This document shows positions 46,144 through 56,131 of a DNA stretch of 64,000 bases, piece after piece; position 1 is the first letter of the stretch; the number at the start of each line of letters is the position of its first letter. The notes beneath the pieces are model-generated. The model was not told where the DNA came from. It was given only the letters and a program-made list of their open reading frames with translations, and made no database searches. Source of the DNA: Medicago truncatula (taxonomy: Eukaryota > Streptophyta > Magnoliopsida > Fabales > Fabaceae); assembly GCF_003473485.1 (NCBI RefSeq), contig NC_053046.1, positions 43,783,332 to 43,847,331 of the forward strand, in the 5' to 3' direction. The translations under genes and the position numbers were made by a program.

Positions 46144-47304
46144 TTATTCTCTTTCAATCGACACAAGGCTTTCCTTGTAAGTTATTATCTGAGAATAATA
46201 ACCTCCTTTAACACCAAATTGTTGGATTCTTTGTGTACTTAAATTAAAGCAAACTAGTTCATCATCGTTTTTTCTAAAGAATATATCACCATTCTTACTC
46301 ACTCCAATAGGCCAACCGATGTCATGTAATTTAATAGTGAAGAGTTTGGTCCATGATTCCTTCACCCCGACTTCACCCAAAATTGATATGTGAAAAGTAG
46401 TTGTGTTTGCAAAATTCGAAATCAACGCAATTGACCGATTTAACATTGCTAAGTATCTATAATCAATATCATTCGTGTTTGTCAGTATAGATGTTGTCAC
46501 AAACATTTCAGTAGTCAAGTTAAATGACACGAGATAATTTTTATTGTATGTTTTACTCAACCAATGACACACTCCATCCATGTACACATGACCGCCCACT
46601 TTATGTCGAGAAGATGAAGGCATATCTACATCAAGCTTTCTCCAAGAGTTGCTTTTTAGACAGTATATCTCCCACAAAGAATAAGGAGTATTTTTTCCCA
46701 TGTTGCATGTTGTAGGATAAATTATTGCATGTCGAATCAACTTATAGTTATTTCTAATATGGTCATAACCAAACCCATGAAGATGAAGATAATTCAAGGA
46801 AGGTTGAGAAGCAAAAGGACTTGAAGGAATGATTTTGTTTTCCTTGGTAGCTAGATTCCACAATACAACTCTTCCTTGAGAGTTATAATCAATACAAATA
46901 ATGCCATTGACACTAGTATAACCACAAATTTTAAAATGAATTCGATCATCGGAAAATAGATTTGGCCAATCTAATTCAACCCTATTCTCAAATCTCTCTC
47001 CAGAAAGAGAAAACAATCCCCCATGTCTAGCCGGGTAACCACTAATCACGTCAGTGTCAAACCATGATCGGTTGTAACGTAGGAAGAGAGATGTATCATT
47101 GTAATAAGAATGATTCTTATATAAGAAATTTCTTCGAAACATGGTCTTGAAATAAGGATTATCTAACAAGAAAGACCAAGATTTACGCACACAACCAAAT
47201 CGAGTCAAGGATTTAAGAGGCAACTTTGACAGAATAATGATGGCAATATCGTCATGTATATGATTGTTCACCTTTCCATCAGCTGCGATCACTGATTTCT
47301 CCAT
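46144..47304 (-). CDS. F-box protein with F-box-associated (FBA) domain, copy 2
   Basis: 386 residues, a full-length paralogue of the gene at 38409-39623 on the same strand about 7.7 kb away. The F-box is at residues about 16-56 (IIILSKLPLKSLTRFGCVRK). FBA landmarks are GFGYD, SLWEIYCLKSNSWRKLD, YMDGVCHW and LGEVGVKESW. It lacks the 12-residue GILCIE duplication of copy 1. A role as SKP1-binding substrate receptor of an SCF ubiquitin ligase is expected from the family; the target is unknown. A 36-bp minisatellite lies about 170 bp upstream of the start codon. Confidence 0.87.
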   Translation of the reverse strand: MEKSVIAADGKVNNHIHDDIAIIILSKLPLKSLTRFGCVRKSWSFLLDNPYFKTMFRRNFLYKNHSYYNDTSLFLRYNRSWFDTDVISGYPARHGGLFSLSGERFENRVELDWPNLFSDDRIHFKICGYTSVNGIICIDYNSQGRVVLWNLATKENKIIPSSPFASQPSLNYLHLHGFGYDHIRNNYKLIRHAIIYPTTCNMGKNTPYSLWEIYCLKSNSWRKLDVDMPSSSRHKVGGHVYMDGVCHWLSKTYNKNYLVSFNLTTEMFVTTSILTNTNDIDYRYLAMLNRSIALISNFANTTTFHISILGEVGVKESWTKLFTIKLHDIGWPIGVSKNGDIFFRKNDDELVCFNLSTQRIQQFGVKGGYYSQIITYKESLVSIERE

Positions 47305-47472
47305 CTTTACTTCAAGTAGAAGGGAATGAGTTGAGAGAATCTTTCTGAAGCCAACCCTAATTCAAGTGTAACATTAAAGAAAATTTGATCGGAATTATAA
47401 AATTGTTTGCTCCCAAATTAGAGATGTCACGCCTACGTTAAGATTTCAAACAAAATTTATACAAATACTTAT

Positions 47473-47650
47473 TAATATAACTTGTTACTCAAGTGTTATA
47501 TTTTTTAATATAATAACTTGTAACTCAAGTGTTATATTTTTTAATATAATAACTTGTAACTCAAGTGTTATATTTTTTAAATATAATAACTTGTAACTCA
47601 AGTGTTATATTTTTTAATATAACTTGTTACTCAAGGGTTATATTAAAGGC
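47473..47650. repeat. About 36-bp minisatellite upstream of F-box copy 2
   Basis: The core cttgtaactcaagtgttata repeats at about 47481, 47517, 47553, 47590 and 47623, so the unit is 33-37 bp with five copies. The terminal copies carry cttgttactcaag. It lies in the promoter region of the minus-strand F-box gene. Confidence 0.85.
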
Positions 47651-50605
47651 AATTCTTCGATTGGATAACTTGTTGCTCCCAAAACGGTACTACGCGGACG
47701 TCATGCCTAACTTGTTTACTTTTGAATAAGATTTTGTTGATTTAAAAAAAAAAAATTATGAGAATTGTTATAAGAATTAATATTATATTTGTTATATTTT
47801 TTTGAGGTAAAAAGATAAGTATAGTTTGTATTTTTTTTTTTAAAGATATTATATTTGTTATATAGTATTTTTTGAAAGATATTATATTTGTATATCATTG
47901 GTATCATTGAAAAAGATAAATATATTTTGTTACAATATGAAAGTGTAGAATATACGCGTCAGCATAATAAGAAGATGGACACGGATTGTCCGTCTAAACA
48001 CTGGTATTTTTTTTTTTAAGGAAAACACTAGTATTTATAATTCAAGTACAACAACGTAGATTTTTTTAAAATATATATAACAATGTAGAAATTGTTTCAA
48101 AAAAATATTTGTTATCGTTGTGAACTTTGAGATTTTTTTGGGTGTGCCGTTAATGTTGAGATTTATTTTCACTTCCCTAAGTTTTTTTTAAGTACTTTTA
48201 TTATGTTAAAGAAAAATACATATCAAATACAGGTGGATATTTGTAAGTTGGTTTTAGTCTTAACTTCATATTTGGTCCTTACTATTATCTTGGATTTTAC
48301 TTTGGTCTCTAAATTTTAAAAAATTTAATTTGATCACTTATGTTAGTTACGATTAGTTGGTCCCAGTTGTTCCGTATTGACTTAACTAGAATCAAATGTG
48401 GCTAACGGGCTGTTATTATAACAGTATAATTTCATTCTTTCAAAAAAAATATATAATTTCATTTTTGGTCTCATATTTATTTTTAGTTTCATTTTCGTCG
48501 TTGACATTTTAAAAGTTTCAATTTGGTAGGTCATGCATATCTGTTAGTACTAATTAGGATTAGTTGGTCCCTTCAATTTGATCATTTACGATAGTTATAG
48601 TGTTACGAAAGTGTTCATATTTTTTCTTAATTACACTTTTCCCGTGAAAATAACAAGAGCTGTTATTATAAGCATTAGGATCTTACACCAACATCAAATA
48701 ACGTTTCTAAGGTGGAAAAAAGGATTGCAAGAAACAATCAATGATTTTATGAGACGGTAAAAATAGATTTCAGGGACAAACCTATAAAATTCAACTCTCA
48801 AGTATAGAAATTTTAATGATTCAGAGTAGAATCCGATACACAGAAGAAATTGTTGAGGAATGTAACACCCCAAATTTTATACATGTTCTTTTCTATAATT
48901 ATCTCAATTTGTAATTTAGTGTTCAATAATTTATTATATGTGTAAAGAATTTAAGAAAAACCTTGACATTTTCTACTTTGGTTAATTATTTATAATTGGC
49001 TCCCATCTATTATTCAAACCATTTAATCTTTATAAATCAATTTGGTGTGGAGAAAATAAGATAATTATTTCTTAAATTTTCTTTTTATTCTAATCCTTTA
49101 TTGTTGCATTTTAATTTGTGATTTATTTTAAAGTTAATTTTGTATTATATTATTAAATTAGTTTTGGTTTAGACATTGTGATATATGTGTGTGTGTATAT
49201 TATAGTACACGTTTTTTTAAGGAATCTCTACGGCACACATCATTTAGTCTATGCTTTGAAGTTTTTGCTTGAAGTGCGTACGGTGGACGAATTGGATTTT
49301 TATTGAATTGTAATTTTAGAAGTAATTTTGAAGGATATTAATTTAAGAATTTTAATTAAATTATGTTAAGAATTTTGTATAGGTTTTGCTAAGAATTTAT
49401 TATTGATGATAATATAAAATAGTAGTGATTTTTGAAAAATGAAAATGAATTAGGTATAATGTCTTGGACTAAAATCCGGTGACATTTGAGAGGAAGAGGT
49501 TTAGGGTTTGAGAGAGAAGAACGTAGTAAACTGACATCAAATAAAACTAATGCTTAAAATAATCTAATTCACCAATACTTTTAGTTCACTGCTATTACAA
49601 TTTAAAGTAACGAGAATGTGAATCGGTTGCTCTGGCCCTTGCAGAAGGTGATGGCGGTGCAACGGTTCTATTCACATGTACATCGATATGCAAATGCAAA
49701 GTGAGAAAAAGAATTAGATGTGATCCTACAATAGTTTTATTTTGTTGAGATAATATGAGTCTTTGATTAAAGAGCTATAATAGTTCATATTTGGTGTAAG
49801 TTAATTCATTTACATATAAAAGCCTCACATTGGTGGCTTGATCAATCATTTGATTTGTGCATAACCCTTCAAATAACATCAAATTAATACAAAGCAAAAC
49901 AGTGGACCATCATTCTCAATTTCTCACCCATTTCAAACATTAAAAAAAGGCAATACAATACAAATTATGTATAAAAACAAATTTAAAACATTAAATTATC
50001 AAATTAGATAGTTATTTTAAAAAAATTATCACATCATTTTAAGTATTTATTAAATTTTTAATATATGGGAAATGCTAATCATTGCTTTTGGGCATTGGTT
50101 AAAGTACTAAAATAAGTAAGTTTGCATCGAAAAATGGTGTAATCATTGATAAGAAAAAAGTAAAGACTTGTATTTTCAAGACAAAGTTTCTATTAATAGA
50201 ATCCTTAACTATTGTCTTTGTGACACTGGTTAGCAAAACCCTTAATATATTTATCATCAATTGTCTTGCCAATAATAGAAAGGTCACGAGTCTTAAGCAG
50301 ACTAATGAAATTCTCTTAAAATGTGTCAGATACAGGTGTTCCTTATTCACAAACTTCAATGGCAATTCAAATATGTGGTGAATTACATTCAATCTATGGC
50401 TAGTGGGTTTCAACACATTGTCATATTCATTAATCATTCACTAGAAATAATTAATCACAAATTTAAATTTTGTTAATCATCCAAATTATTCTCAAAATTT
50501 ATTGTCTGATTTTGTGTCAAAATTCAATATTTCTCTTCTAAATTCCTGAAGGAAAAAAAATGTGAAAATCTTATCACCAAAAGGACAAATTTTAGATACC
50601 CTTGG
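47651..50605. other. Long gene-free stretch with possible solo LTR
   Basis: About 3 kb without supported genes. At 48862 the phrase tgtaacaccccaaatttt is the common start of legume Ty3/gypsy-type LTRs, and a GAGAGAAGAACG-like end near 49510 would make a solo LTR of about 0.65 kb. No target duplication was verified. Phrases like ttggtccttactattatc near 48269 belong to dispersed TIR repeats. Confidence 0.3.
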
Positions 50606-51000
50606 TTTTATTTTTTGAATGGCAAAATATATATATAAAAAACAGGAAGAGTAATTGTACAACAAACATCAAGAAGGATTTCAGAAGAGAACCTCAAGAC
50701 AAGGAAAACAACCCTTGGATCACACTCGATCTCAACAAACGAGGTGAGAGAAAACCAGGAGAGCAGCCCCAAAAACAACAATAAAAAGAAAAAAACAACA
50801 CCCCCACACCAACCAAACACCTGCAAGGACGGAAAAAGCAGAAGGAAACCCAAGAAGTCAGGCCGGAGAGGATGAGGCCACAAAACCCTCCACCTAATTT
50901 TGGGTTTTCTGATATGAGCAATGCCTTATATACGTGCCACATAGGATCGTCCACGTGTGCAAGAACTAACGGGAAATAGAAGCATTTGACGGAAGGGATC
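50606..51000 (-). mobile_element. LINE 3' UTR and tail
   Basis: Read on the minus strand this is a T/G-rich 3' UTR-like segment (ggtgtttggttggtgtgggg) followed by gttttttatatatatatttt and an A-rich end. The arrangement matches the LINE end at 37713-38294. No ORF2 residues are left, so the assignment rests on composition and tail. Confidence 0.4.
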
Positions 51001-51591
51001 ATATTGACTGACGGGGCAAAAGCAAAGGGACTAAATCGTTGATTTTAGAACTTATGGGATCAAAATGAAAACAATAAATTAGTTAGAGGACCAAATATCG
51101 AATTAAGCCAATTTATATATATAGCCTATTTTGTAACTCATTCTCAACCAAAGCATCGTTTGAATTTTTAACTAATCAAATATGACATTTCAAACAATTA
51201 GTAAATGGAGTATGGATGGTGACCATCTACGTCGCTTAAAAAGATTGAGCACATAAAACGTGATATAGTGATAGCGAAAAACAAATAAACCCAAAAGGAT
51301 AATGCATGTATCATCCCCAAGGGGTGAAAAAGTCACAGCCAAAAAAATCAATCATTCAACAATAGATCTTCGTATAATTTTATCAACAAAAAAAAATATA
51401 GATCTTCATATGATTGAAAATTTGATTTTCCACAAAATTTATTGTAGAGAAAATAATTTTCTCAACTGTTTCAGTGGTAAGATAAAACCAATTAAGCCAA
51501 CGTTGAAAACGATATAATTTTTAGTTTCTACTGATATTTTAAAACATCACTAATTTAGTGAGCCAAAAATATATTGTCATTCAAGAACTAC

Positions 51592-51884
51592 TAACACATG
51601 AAAATATATTTTGGAAGGAAAGAAATGACAAAAATTTTAGAAATCAAGAAGTCCGTATTCATCAGCTTTTGAACAAAATTAAGCTGATCTCTTTTTGGTG
51701 TTTGAAGGCAAAATATCCCTAAATTGGTTTCGATTATCATAATTGGTGGTTTTGTCTGTTTACTTTATTCTTTATTGTTTTGAATTTGGTTGTTCTTTTC
51801 TGATACATCTTGTGCTAGAATGAACGAGTTTTCGTTAATATATCTCATTTTGGCTTATTAAAAAAAAAAACACCATAAACAAAA
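51592..51884 (+). mobile_element. 5'-truncated LINE with 11-bp target duplication
   Basis: The plus strand encodes the C-terminus of a LINE ORF2 (IFWKERNDKNFRNQEVRIHQ, then LISFWCLKAKYP), then a 3' UTR ending in an A-run (51860-51870). The 11-bp sequence tcaagaactac flanks it at 51581-51591 and 51885-51895. A typical dead-on-arrival insertion. Confidence 0.75.
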
Positions 51885-51895
51885 TCAAGAACTAC

Positions 51896-52813
51896 GACAA
51901 ATTTAATTTAGTGGGGGCAACCGACCCCAATTTGAAACAAATTGATTCACCCATGTATGTGAGTTTGACCGTTAAACTCTTAAAAGCAAGTGATTGATGC
52001 ATGGCGTTGGCTACTACGCGCGAGTAAAATATGTCATGTACCGTGCATTAGTAACTTTTTGATGAGCTTACACTACATTTGCTTGTACTATTGAAGAGTG
52101 TTATTTGAACAACTATTTTTGTTGACAACTTGTGAGACAACCTAAATGATTATTGACACAAAAAACAAATCAATAGAGAGAGAAAGTAAAAACAAAATGT
52201 GGATATAAAAGAGAAAGTTGTCACAAAGTTGTCAAAAAATAGTTATTCAAATATAATTTCTCATACCATTTAATTTAACACTTTTTTTTGTCCTCTTTCA
52301 CCTCTTCCTCTTCTTCTTTCACCTGGGAAATAGATCATAACCTGCTTCAGCAAACTCATCAATCTAGTGAACACGTCCATCCACCATTGCAAGACCTCCT
52401 TTGTTTATCATAGTCAGTAGAACATTCACCTCAGTTATCTGCTCCCACCAAAGAACCACCGCGGCAGACATACAACATTTGGAAACAAAGTCTATGGCAC
52501 AAAGAACATGATATCAAATCTTTAAAATACAAGACATAACCCTCCCCAATCAATTAGGAATACCATTGTTATAAGAAGAAAAATCCTTTCCACAATGAAA
52601 AAACTGAAACAGGGGAGCAACATAGATGTCTAGTCTTTCCTCTAAAAAAATAGATGTCCAATCTTTAACATTGGAAGAATCAAATTTAAGGTTTTATTTA
52701 ACTATTCATGTTGTAAATCCTCTCCAACTTATTACGAACATCATTATAACTAGATTGAAATATTTTCAGCAATGAAAAAAGGAAAGCAACATGAATGTTC
52801 AATCTTCAATATC
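51896..52813. other. Gene-free stretch with a decayed coding-like patch
   Basis: On the minus strand near 52320-52470 the sequence reads VVLWWEQITEVNVLLTMINK and, after a stop, IDEFAEAGYDLFP. This suggests an old gene or transposon relic of unknown kind. Otherwise featureless. Confidence 0.3.
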
Positions 52814-52889
52814 TGGCAGGTTCGAACTTCGACCCCTGCACATATTGTGCATTATCCCTTACCAAATGAGCTGCTAAGCTCATGGGGAC
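52814..52889 (-). mobile_element. tRNA-derived SINE head, family A
   Basis: The minus strand has the 5' head gtccccatgagcttagc, a degenerate A box and the B-box-like gttcgaacc near 52819-52828. The body and tail are missing or diverged. No target duplication was found. Confidence 0.6.
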
Positions 52890-53314
52890 GGCGAAGGTTT
52901 TAATTAACTAATGTGATAAAGAGTAGAGTTTTATTCAATAGTTTAAGAAAGAAAGAAAAAAAAGAAATTTAGTGACAATTTTTATTTTTTGAGAGCTTCA
53001 CACCTCCTTTAAACCCCAAAGGAGGGATCTAGATTCTTTCACTTCACGAACTCAATTTACGGTTTTCAACTTCCTCCAAAATTCAATACTTGTTGTATAC
53101 TCAATTGTAAATTGATCATTAACAGCACTTTAATTATCTTTTTGTGAAATGCTAATAACCGCTCTTAGCACACTTGATAAAAAAAAAAATTAAAATGGAA
53201 ACTATGTTTTGACATTTATGTAGTCAACACATTGAAATATCAAAAAGTAATTTTTTTACATAGAAATTATCAATTGTTTCCATTTTTAACAAGACCTTAT
53301 ATTTTTAATAAATA
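52890..53314. other. Gene-free stretch
   Basis: AT-rich, no supported gene. The phrase gaaatgctaataaccgctct near 53145 resembles a MITE end. Confidence 0.35.
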
Positions 53315-53601
53315 CTCTCTCCGTCCTTATATGTAAGCACTCATTCGATTTTGTTGTTGTCCCTAAACGTAAACCCCTTCTAAAATTATTAGAAGCATTT
53401 ATTTTTATTTTTTTCCTAAACATACCCTTAATTAATACAACTAACTTGTCTTGAAATATGAAAAGACAAATTTAATATACATACAAACAAATGACAATTT
53501 GATAATATTAGCATACAAAATAATCACATTAATTACACTAACAGCTTTTTTTTTAAAATGTGAAAAATGCAAAAGGTGTTTAGAAATAGGGACGGATGGA
53601 G
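53315..53601. mobile_element. Stowaway-like MITE
   Basis: The ends ctctctccgtcct and the complement of ggacggatggag match the classic Tc1/mariner-type plant MITE ends. The element is flanked by TA at 53313-53314 and 53602-53603. The interior (287 bp) is non-coding and partly foldback. Confidence 0.8.
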
Positions 53602-54431
53602 TATATCACTTTAATTAATAAAGAAAACTTTTCTTTAAAAAGATAAAGAAAAATTCACAAAATCAAGTTGAAAAAATTTAATCGAATGATTCAGCTCAAA
53701 TAGTTTATAAACTCTATCAAATGACAAATCATTCAAAAGAACTCAAATTCATTTTTTAGATGAATAATTTTTTGTCTAAGTTTTAACCTACTACATAATT
53801 TCAAATCTTCTTTTTCCTTAAGGGGTGTTTGTTTTAAGTTTAAGAATGACATTCTTGAGAATACATGGGTAGAGAATGATTATACCCATGTTTATTATGA
53901 GGTTGAGAAAAAAATATTCTAGACCATTACAAAAGGTTAGTTTACTAAAATTTATGCCATTATTTATGCAATGAATCGAATATTTGACAAAAATATTAGT
54001 AACGAAAAAAATTTAAGGACCAAACTGTTACCTGAAATTAAGTTAAAGACTAAAAGTGTAATTTTGCCTAATTTTTTGCATATGAAATTTTTTTAATGTT
54101 CTTAATATTTGTGCAAAAAATTGTTCAAAATCTTAAAAGTTTAAGCATAATTAAACAAATTTAGATTTAATAGGGACTAAAACTGAGTGCATAATTTTTA
54201 TATGGATTAAAAACACTATTAAAATTAAGTAAGGATTAAACTTAAAAGATCCAAATTTTATAAGGATAAAAAACATATGATGTCATTTACGACATGACAG
54301 TCATGTCACTTGAAATGTCCATGTGGCATGTATGGGTCAGCATTATGTTAGCCTAGTCATCACAATTTGACGGCAAGGACCAAACTTACAAACGGATAAA
54401 AACATTGGGGATGAAAAATTTAATAAATTTT
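53602..54431. other. Gene-free stretch with a half MITE copy
   Basis: At 54011-54070 lies one arm of the MITE family found complete at 19761-20076 (accaaactgttacctgaaat, then aaaagtgtaattttgcc). No other feature was identified. Confidence 0.5.
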
Positions 54432-54578
54432 GTTTTTTTTTTGGTAGATAGACGAAATGACAAAGCCATTATAAACTCACACATACATAAGTGGAGGTAC
54501 CGAGGTTCGAACCCCGATCATGACATCCGATCTAATAATTTTAGCATTTTACCAGTTGAGCTAGGACTTATTTGCAGG
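54432..54578 (-). mobile_element. tRNA-derived SINE, family B
   Basis: On the minus strand: head with A-box-like tagctcaactggt, B-box-like ggggttcgaacctc, body ccacttatgtatgtgtgag, then an A-run (plus-strand T-run 54432-54442). Distinct body from family A. A second copy is at 62528-62640. Confidence 0.7.
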
Positions 54579-54859
54579 ACTTTAAACATAATTAACTCAC
54601 AATAAATAACAATTGAGAAAATTTCTATCTCCCATTTACAAGACGAGTTTACAACTAAACCAAGTCAAAGAAACTACGCGTGACACAAGTCAGGTCAACC
54701 AGATGAGCCAATCACCCAACAAACACAACATTCGTTCAGCAAAAGACATTTTTCTCCTCATTCATTCCCATATGTTATTTCAAAATTTCCACATATTGAC
54801 CGTTCCAATTTTGTCATTTTCTCTTCTTTTTCTCCGGTTCAGTCTTTTCTCCGGTTCGA

Positions 54860-54983
54860 ATCCTTAAACCGTTCATACAAAAACCTCCCTATTCTTTCTC
54901 ATTTTGACCTAAATCCCCTTTCTCTCTCCTCGATTCCATTTTCATCTGTGCTGAAACAACGAGATTCTCCTCCAATCCAATCG
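54860..54983 (+). other. Probable 5' UTR exon of OBERON1
   Basis: A pyrimidine-rich stretch ends at a GT site (54984), and a clean acceptor ttgcag lies just before the OBE1 ATG (exon from 56128). A 1.1 kb leader intron is therefore likely. The start of the exon is not defined by sequence alone. Confidence 0.4.
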
Positions 54984-55512
54984 GTGAAGCTTTTTCTCAT
55001 TTTCAATCCTATTTTTTCATCTTCAATTTTTTTTCTTCTTCTTCTTCTTCTTCTTCTTGTTTTGTGATTCCGTGAATTTCGATCTAGTTTTCTGAATATT
55101 TGAATATAGTCAATTTCAGTCAAAAATTTATGCTTTTTTTTTTAAGTTTTGCATTTTATGGTCAATTTTGTGTGGTGGGTCATTCAAATTTCACTTTTTT
55201 CACTTGATTCTTTGATATCAGCTTTTCTATGATGATGATGATGTTGTTGTGGTAGACTAGCATCAATAGTTGAATTCACTAGTGTTTAATTGATTGATTT
55301 GGGTGTGAATTATGTGTGGATCTTGACAATATACTTCTTTAGAGCATGAATTGTTGTAACTCTTTAGTAGATTATCAATTTTCTGAAAGTTTATTTCATT
55401 ATCTATTTTGAGCTTCTTAGGTTTTAACTTATCATATTATAATACAACAAAGAGTGTGTGATGAATCAATTATGTGCTGTGGTATGTAGGTCCTGTTTGG
55501 ATAAACAACTTA

Positions 55513-55807
55513 GACCCTGTTTGGATAAGCAGCTTATAGCACAAGTGCTTATCATGATAAGCGCTTATATATAAGCTTACAAGCTTACATAAGTTATTTC
55601 TATAGTAATAATTGAAGTAAGGTTAAATTGTTTTTGTATATGTATGTTATAAGCTTTTATCGTAGGCTATCTTCGAGAACTTATGGAAATAAACTAAAAA
55701 AAGCTTATGAAAAATGTCCTAAACTTTTTTCATAAGTTCTTCTAGATAGTAGTTTTACAAAACTTATTCAAGTAGATAAGCTCAAGTAAGTCAATCCAAA
55801 CAGACCC
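55513..55807. mobile_element. Tourist-like MITE in the OBE1 leader intron
   Basis: The ends gaccctgtttggataagc and the complement of aatccaaacagaccc pair. The element is flanked by TTA (55510-55512 and 55808-55810), the PIF/Harbinger signature. A second, decayed copy follows to about 56027 (ending ccaatccaaacag). Confidence 0.75.
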
Positions 55808-56131
55808 TTAATTTGTAGTATATAGCATAAGCGGGTATGTATAAGATATTTTTATAACAAAGGATAAAATTAAGTTAAATTGTTTTTGTTTAAGCTATAA
55901 GGTGTTTTCATAAACGATCTTGGAGAGCTTATGAACATGTCATAAGCTATTTTCATAAGTTCTTCCAAATAGTCTTCAAGTGCTAATGTCAGTAGATAAG
56001 CTCAAATAAGCCAATCCAAACAGTTCCATAATTTGCTTGATGATTAACTGTGCTAGTTGTTGACTGTATAAATATTTTCATGGACATGTCACCACCAGGC
56101 TCTAACATAAAGCAATTGTGATTGCAGAAAA

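Noticed and set aside
47473-47650. CRISPR-like array
   Set aside because: Head-to-tail units without unique spacers in a plant nuclear genome; it is a minisatellite.
55021-55060. Arg-rich minus-strand frame (run of Arg/Lys)
   Set aside because: It is the complement of a (CTT)n pyrimidine tract in the OBE1 leader region, not a protein.
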